From Isoetes taiwanensis (lineage: Eukaryota > Streptophyta > Lycopodiopsida > Isoetales > Isoetaceae): 64,000 nt of DNA. A program made the translations under genes and the position numbers. The notes below the pieces were generated by a model. That model did no database searches. It was not told the origin of the DNA and saw only the letters and a program-made list of their open reading frames with translations. The stretch spans positions 7,290,822-7,354,821 of the forward strand of contig JAJEKV010000015.1 of the NCBI GenBank assembly GCA_021234155.1, given 5' to 3'. This document shows positions 58,981 to 64,000 of this stretch, one piece after another. Within the stretch, counting starts at the first letter, position 1; each line of letters starts with the position of its first letter.

Positions 58981-59659
58981 GCGATCGCCCTAGTTGTTCT
59001 ACATGGAAATGTCAAATTATTTCATGGCAACACGTACATGTATATTTTGTTTACATGTATATTACGGATGTATATTTGTTTACATGTATCTTACGGATGT
59101 ATTGTAGATGATGTGGCGATAACTAAGAAAGAAATTAGTGTGGAGATGTATTAATTGTCAAAAATTATGTGACTTCATAGTAAATGAAATAAAATTCATG
59201 TCGGAATGTACATGTATGTGTTGGGTTTAGGGTCTTGAATATGTAAAAGATTTGTATGTAATGTAATGTAATGGGGTGACTAATTTTATTTCCTTTGTAA
59301 TTTTCTGGTTTGAATTATTCGAATTTTGTGGATCGGTTATCGAGAGGTTCGGATTGGGCTTAAGCAATTTGAATACTTAAAACCTTCTTGCATTAGAAAG
59401 CTAAAGGAAAAGAAACACATGTTGTTCGTGAAACATGAGCAATCAGAATGTACAAGCGGGCATTTAATTTGATGAGGTCAAGACTCCATGAAAATTGTTA
59501 AGTGCAATTGTGGTGTGTCAAGATCTGAAAGCTCATCTTTGGAATATGTCAAGCCAAGAACAAGACATTTGATAATGTTAGCACATTTTGGAGGGCTATG
59601 GTATGTGAGGAGCGGCGGAGCAACAGCAGTGGCATAAGCTACAATGTATCAAATCAGTT

Positions 59660-61139
59660 GTGGAAATTGTGGGAAACAATTAATGAGTTGTGTCCAAGAG
59701 AATACAAAGGCAGAGATTGATCAAGCGGCATTGGCAAGTCTATGGTTTCACGTTAATGAGCCCTCGAAGAAAGGAACTTCCGCGAAGTCTAAAGCTAATT
59801 GACAAGAAAAGGCGACTCGGTAATATGTTGGATAACATGTTTGATCATATGTCGAAGTTTGTATATCATAACTTTGTGGCACATTGGCGAGCAAACAATT
59901 CAAAGGAATCCATGAAGAGTCTTCATTGATGATACCGTATTATCGGTTGTTGATTTCTCGGAGAATTATACTTTGAAGCCATTCAACGAGATTCAAGCAC
60001 AACATTGGTACAATGAACAAATCGACATATTGGTCCACATCCGCGATGTTCAAGGTGCGAGGGTAAAATGAGGAAATGTGTGCACTTCTTTATTTCGGAT
60101 GACAAAACACATGATACTCACTTTGTACAAAAAGCATTCAAGATGCACCTCAATTGGCTGAAAAGAAAATGGTCTTGGCCATATGAAATACCACTTAGTT
60201 TGATGCGGCGGGTTAATGCGGCCCAATTCAAGTCGAGAAGAGCTTTCTATCATGTAAATAGGTATCATCAAGAGCATAAGATCGAGAATGCTGCTGGAAT
60301 TTCTTTGGCTCGGGGACATGGGAAGGGCACACATGGCGGAGAAGGAGCCATAGCCAAACTATGGCTCGGCCGAGAACAAAAAAAAAAGGATGGGAAAGTG
60401 ATAAAAAATCACGAAAAATGCATGTGAGGTTCTTGAAGAAAATTTCTGATGTGGAAAGGGTATTTTGGAAGGTGTCGACATTGGCCGTTCCCAAAAGATT
60501 TGATGTGCTCCCGGTGAAAGGGGTGCAATCTCTTCATTAGCATCATCCATAGATCCAAATGATCCAACAAAGTTAATGTGTAGATCTCTTTCATGTTTTT
60601 GTAAGGCATGCATCAATTTTGATTGGCTGCTTGTGAGAATCTTGATCATTGTGGCGGGTGGGAGTTGAAAAAACTAGAGCCTACAAACGGGGACAATGTT
60701 GAAGAAGATGGAGTGAGGCCCGAGAGGACTTGTGGGCAAATGGCGTGGACAATGTGGATGAGGCGGTCGGGTTGGAGATTATTTTGCATCATTCACATCC
60801 CGGACAATTATGAAAGGGTCCCTTATTATCTCATCCGATTACCGCGAAGTGAAACATGCCCTCGAAGAAGACACCAAGGATGACTATGGAAATGAATTTT
60901 ATTGTGGTAATGAAGTTATAGCTGGTAACTACTTTGAATTGATTCTGTTTGCCATCAAAAATACAGGCTTATTCAAGGAAAGAAAGTTCTTGTCCATCCC
61001 GAGTCGATGGTGGGGTGAGATTTCCATTGGAGCCAGATCAAACATAAGATTAAAGGTACATCTTATGCATATGAACCCGACTCACTATTGGCATGAAATG
61101 TTCTTTGGGAAATTTGCGGAGATTGTAGAATCTACGTAA
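59660..61139 (+). pseudogene. DDE-transposase-like gene with HGKG motif, frameshifted
   Basis: Collinear blocks in changing frames: DDTVLSVVDFSENYTLKPF and NEIQAQHWYNEQIDILVHIR (about 59930-60050), CVHFFISDDKTHDTHFVQKA (60074), AAQFKSRRAFYHVNRYHQEH (60215), GHGKGTHGGEGAIAKLWLGR (60315), a Cys-rich segment with CKACINFDWLL and NLDHCGGWELKKLEPTNG (60605-60690), and a C-terminal BAH-like or unknown part GNEFYCGNEVIAGNYFELIL (60890) ending at TAA 61139. The order DFSENY - (SDG)..QFKS - HGKG..DG recalls a widespread family of RNase H-fold, transposase-like proteins that I know only from memory, without a firm name. The aspartate expected before AAQFKS is replaced by MRRVN, through a local shift. 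Inactive as it stands. Confidence 0.5.
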
Positions 61140-62189
61140 TCACGTTAACTTTGTTGTTGAAGTAACTTTTCTATGCACTAAGGCATGGACTTGCAAAGCG
61201 AATGTAATCGAGAATGTGAACGATTAAAACACAAACATTAATATATTGTTTATATAGTTCCAAGACTCTTATACTTAGTGTAAGTTGTAAAAAACAACAT
61301 GTAGCGAAAGGTCTCAAGATTCAAGATTCAAGATTCAAGAAAGATTCAAGACTCAAGATTCATCGAAGGTCTGCGGTGTGAGATCAGCAATGGTCTGTTC
61401 CCAAAATTGTGAGAAGAGTGTCGGGGACATTTTGTTTGGAAGTTGGTGAAGTCTAACGAAGCAAGACATGTGCTTCTACCAAACCATTGCCATTTATGAT
61501 AGAGATTGGTAAAGTATGGTTTGAGGCTATTGAATCTCAAACCTCAGCCCTTTTCGACACTTTGTTGATTGCTTTTGCATGCACAACTTCTGTTTAAGTT
61601 GAATGAGAATACTCTCTAGTTACGCTTTAGATAATTGGGATTCCTCATCCCCTTGTCATTTTGCTACTCCCATAGCTTCGATCCATGCTTCCAACATTGT
61701 TAAGTCTCCTCTCATTGCATCATGTGTAGAACATCATAAGCAATTGTTAGATTAGGAACAAAAGCATGTTTAAGAATAGGAGTACCTCTGAACTTCGTGG
61801 CTTGCCTCTCCGTTTGATTTTGTTCAATTGGTTTCCCTGTTAGGCATTGATCTCCTCAAGAATCGGGTGCGCCGGGTGAGTTTGCATTTGAATTGGGGAT
61901 ATGGATTGTGATCTAGTCATTCGATCTCCTCCCCGCCATTGGAATCAACCCGTCACCACAGGTAAAAAAAAGGAATTTTTATCCTGTCTATTCCCTTCTC
62001 CCACGTTTTACGATATGGCTCGTTACCATGCCAATGATTTGTTCCTTAACCAATAACCAATGATTTGTTCAACATCCTTTTCTCAAAATCTTTCCCCTTT
62101 GTCCTCTTTTTATTGACCCAATTGGCCAATGGTTGATCTTTGGAATATATCCCACAAGCCTAGCTCAAATGAAAGGGCTATACTCAATG
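61140..62189. other. Intergenic; short tandem repeat, no gene
   Basis: AAGATTC repeats (about six) at 61317-61358. A 64-codon minus-strand frame at 61540-61346 has no known match. The rest is AT-rich. Confidence 0.4.
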
Positions 62190-62580
62190 AGGAATATTCC
62201 TTTCAATGTAATAAGGAATATTCCTTGTAACTATGGGTGCACTTAAACAAACTAAAGAATATTCCTTTGAAGGTAATAAGGAATATTCTTGATAACTAAA
62301 CACTAAGGAATATTCCTTTCAATGCAAAAGGAATATTCCTTTCAAGGTAATAGGAATATTCCTTGTAACTATGGGTGCACTTAAACAAACTAAAGAATAT
62401 TCCTTTGAAGGTAATAAGGAATATTCCTGATAACTAGGTGCTAAGGAATATATTCCTTTCAATGCAATAAGGAATATTCCTTCAAAGGTAATAAGGAATA
62501 TTCCTTTGATAACTTCCTATTCCTTTCAATGCAATAAAGAATATTCCTTTCAAGGTAATAAGGAATATTCCGTGTTATCT
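62190..62580. repeat. GAATATTC palindrome array
   Basis: About 13 exact GAATATTC cores, mostly as GGAATATTCC, in a tandem array. A higher-order unit of about 140 bp contains AACTATGGGTGCACTTAAAC and TTTCAATGCAATAAGG spacers. Each core fits GAAnnTTC, the inverted-pair form of a heat-shock element. No gene lies directly at either side, so a role is unproven. Confidence 0.85.
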
Positions 62581-63040
62581 CTATATTGTTGACTCACGCT
62601 TTACCAAACACAATATGCATAGGTACACAATATGCCTTAACATAATCCATTCATTTGGCATTTGTTGATTTGGCAATTGTTGATTTGGTAACATGTGGAA
62701 CATTGAATGCATGTGGGATATTTGAGCCCATTACTAAAAAAAAGGGTGGACTAGGATTACATCTTGGGCCGGTTATGACCTGATATTTGACCGGCACATG
62801 GCGAAGATTACAAGCCGGTGAGCCATAACTTTTCAACATCTAATCTCTATCCACACTTATCAATAAAGACAAAAACCCTACTTATATATCGCATGCGACT
62901 TTTTGTGATATATGCATGTGGGATATTGCTAACTTTGTGTTAGGGTTGTGCTAGCTAGCATACCAAGCAATTGGTCTCATAATATGGTTCAACCTATCCA
63001 TTTTACATTTGCAAAAATTTTGAGGTGGGTGGATCGGCTC
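62581..63040. other. Intergenic, no gene
   Basis: AT-rich, without clear features. Confidence 0.35.
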
Positions 63041-63237
63041 CCAGGGTGTGAAATCGTATGCATGGATACATCCCTTTCCTCTTACGCCTAATTCCCAAAA
63101 CAAAATGGTATGCATGCAAACATCCCTTTTATTCCCAAAATTCTGCCCTGCAGCTTCATTCCGTCCATTCCGTCCCCATCGTCTATTCCGCCATCTCCTT
63201 CACTCCTTCCCCATTCCGTCCATCTCCTTCACTTCCG

Positions 63238-63640
63238 CCATGGCCAAGTTCAAGACCACACTCATTGGGAACACTATCCGGCCATTGTGCTGCTCCTCCC
63301 CCCGACCACGGTCCTCCTCTTCCTCCGGAGGATCCGTGTCTTCCTCCGGGAGAATCCGTGTCTTCCTCCGGAGAGCCCACGATTCTGATCGGGCGAAGTT
63401 CACTCCACGGAGGTGGAGAAGCTCATCATGGATCATCGGTACATGTTTGTCGTTCGCGGGTGATCAGTGGGTGCATGAGGCTTACCTCGGCGAGGCGACT
63501 CCTCGAAATGAAGATGTATGCCATGGAGGGCGACCTTCATATAGGTGAAGATGGCACGAAGATCAAGCCTTGTTTAAATTTTTTTGTAATCCACGGTTTC
63601 AATTTTTTTGGCAATAGTCCTTGTGACTATTCTTTGTAAA
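63238..63640 (+). CDS. Possible small or partial gene, unrecognised
   Basis: An ATG at 63238 opens MAKFKTTLIGNTIRPLCCSS, then an Arg/Ser-rich duplicated stretch (SSSGGSVSSSGRIRVFLRRA). It is preceded by a pyrimidine-rich leader (CCGTCCATCTCCTTCACTTC) typical of plant 5' UTRs. In another frame the same DNA reads EVHSTEVEKLIMDHRYMFVV, which looks at least as protein-like, so a one-base shift within the gene is possible. The sequence after 63550 has UTR-like features with a duplicated CAATAGTCCTTGTGACT (63611 and 63671). No family recognised. Confidence 0.25.
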
Positions 63641-64000
63641 ACTTTTTAATTAAATCTGAAACTTGTTTTGCAATAGTCCTTGTGACTCCATTTTTGTAAA
63701 AGCTTTTTCATTAATGATGAACTCCTCTTCTCTCTCACATTTTGTTGTGACTATTTTTTTGCTTTAAGCTGTTCTCTTTTTCCACTTTCTTTTAGTTAAG
63801 CGAACTATTTCTATCCTTTTACGTATAGATATAAGAAACATGTTTGGTACTTAGTTTGCAACTCAAGTTTTTGGTGCAACTCAAGTTAATGGCAGTTTAA
63901 ATTTTGTCATTAATTATAAAATGCAAAAAGTACAATTCTTGAAATAGTATACCAAAACAAACATTAAAACCAACAAGGAATTTCAAGGTCCAATGATCAA
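63641..64000. other. AT-rich end of window
   Basis: UTR-like T-rich sequence, then AT-rich DNA with no gene or repeat recognised. Confidence 0.35.

Overview
This is nuclear DNA of a land plant with a repeat-rich, probably large genome. Host genes have many short introns with GT..AG borders. Plant hallmarks are a catalase 3' end, a degraded plastid 23S rRNA fragment, initiator-tRNA-primed LTR elements and plant-type LINEs. The mix of decayed LINE, SINE, TRIM and TIR elements would suit a fern, lycophyte or another large-genome lineage, but the sequence does not settle which. GC content is moderate and most open frames are shadows or relics.

Host genes. The last three exons of a catalase gene lie on + at the left edge (97-476). 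A minus-strand fragment at 11.2-12.3 kb resembles the N-terminal part of a plant family related to TPR proteins; it is frameshifted and no TPR exons follow it. The one complete host gene is a ten-exon minus-strand gene for ribophorin I (OST1), the oligosaccharyltransferase subunit, 28744-32961, about 621 aa. A poorly supported short coding stretch lies near 63.2-63.6 kb.

Mobile DNA by region. 3.2-3.7 kb holds a 0.44-kb TRIM element. 4.4-5.9 kb holds a 1.5-kb TIR element with an 8-bp target duplication. 6.4-8.6 kb holds a tandem array of a tRNA-like unit, interrupted by a hairpin-bearing element (S family). 9.0 kb is plastid-derived. 13.6-14.5 and 18.05-18.7 kb are two inverted LINE 3' relics, the first carrying a MITE. 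15.2-16.4 kb is a decayed chimeric ORF ending in a histone H3 core fragment, next to a solo-type LTR (16.8-18.0 kb). 19.7-25.8 kb is a second S-family element containing a LINE (ORF1 and ORF2 in one frame, split by one TAG) and a tRNA-derived SINE, both embedded in (GA)n. 26.1-26.9 kb has two very long purine tracts. 33.09-48.42 kb is a MULE-like element with inverted termini and a 10-bp target duplication. It sits about 130 bp upstream of the ribophorin ATG and itself contains a complete 13.4-kb Ty3/gypsy chromovirus-like element (LTRs 33866-35542 and 45554-47231, TSD GATGT). 48.9-50.2 kb is a second LINE ORF1 with one nonsense codon. 50.9-54.7 kb has two more LTR copies of the gypsy family in opposite orientations. 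55.3-56.8 kb is a compact LTR element with a 213-bp interior. 58-61.1 kb is a frameshifted gene resembling a DDE-type transposase family. 62.19-62.58 kb is an array of GAATATTC palindromes.

Two points cut across the window. First, several near-identical repeats and several invariant motifs (PBS, protease DSG, RT GYHQI, one TSD) differ by CAG or CTG reading as CG or ACG. This looks systematic, so many frameshifts in the gypsy element and the 55-61 kb region may be base-call errors rather than mutations. Second, the hairpin-bearing S family, the (GA)n-embedded LINE/SINE pair and the histone H3 chimera are the best candidates for undescribed biology.
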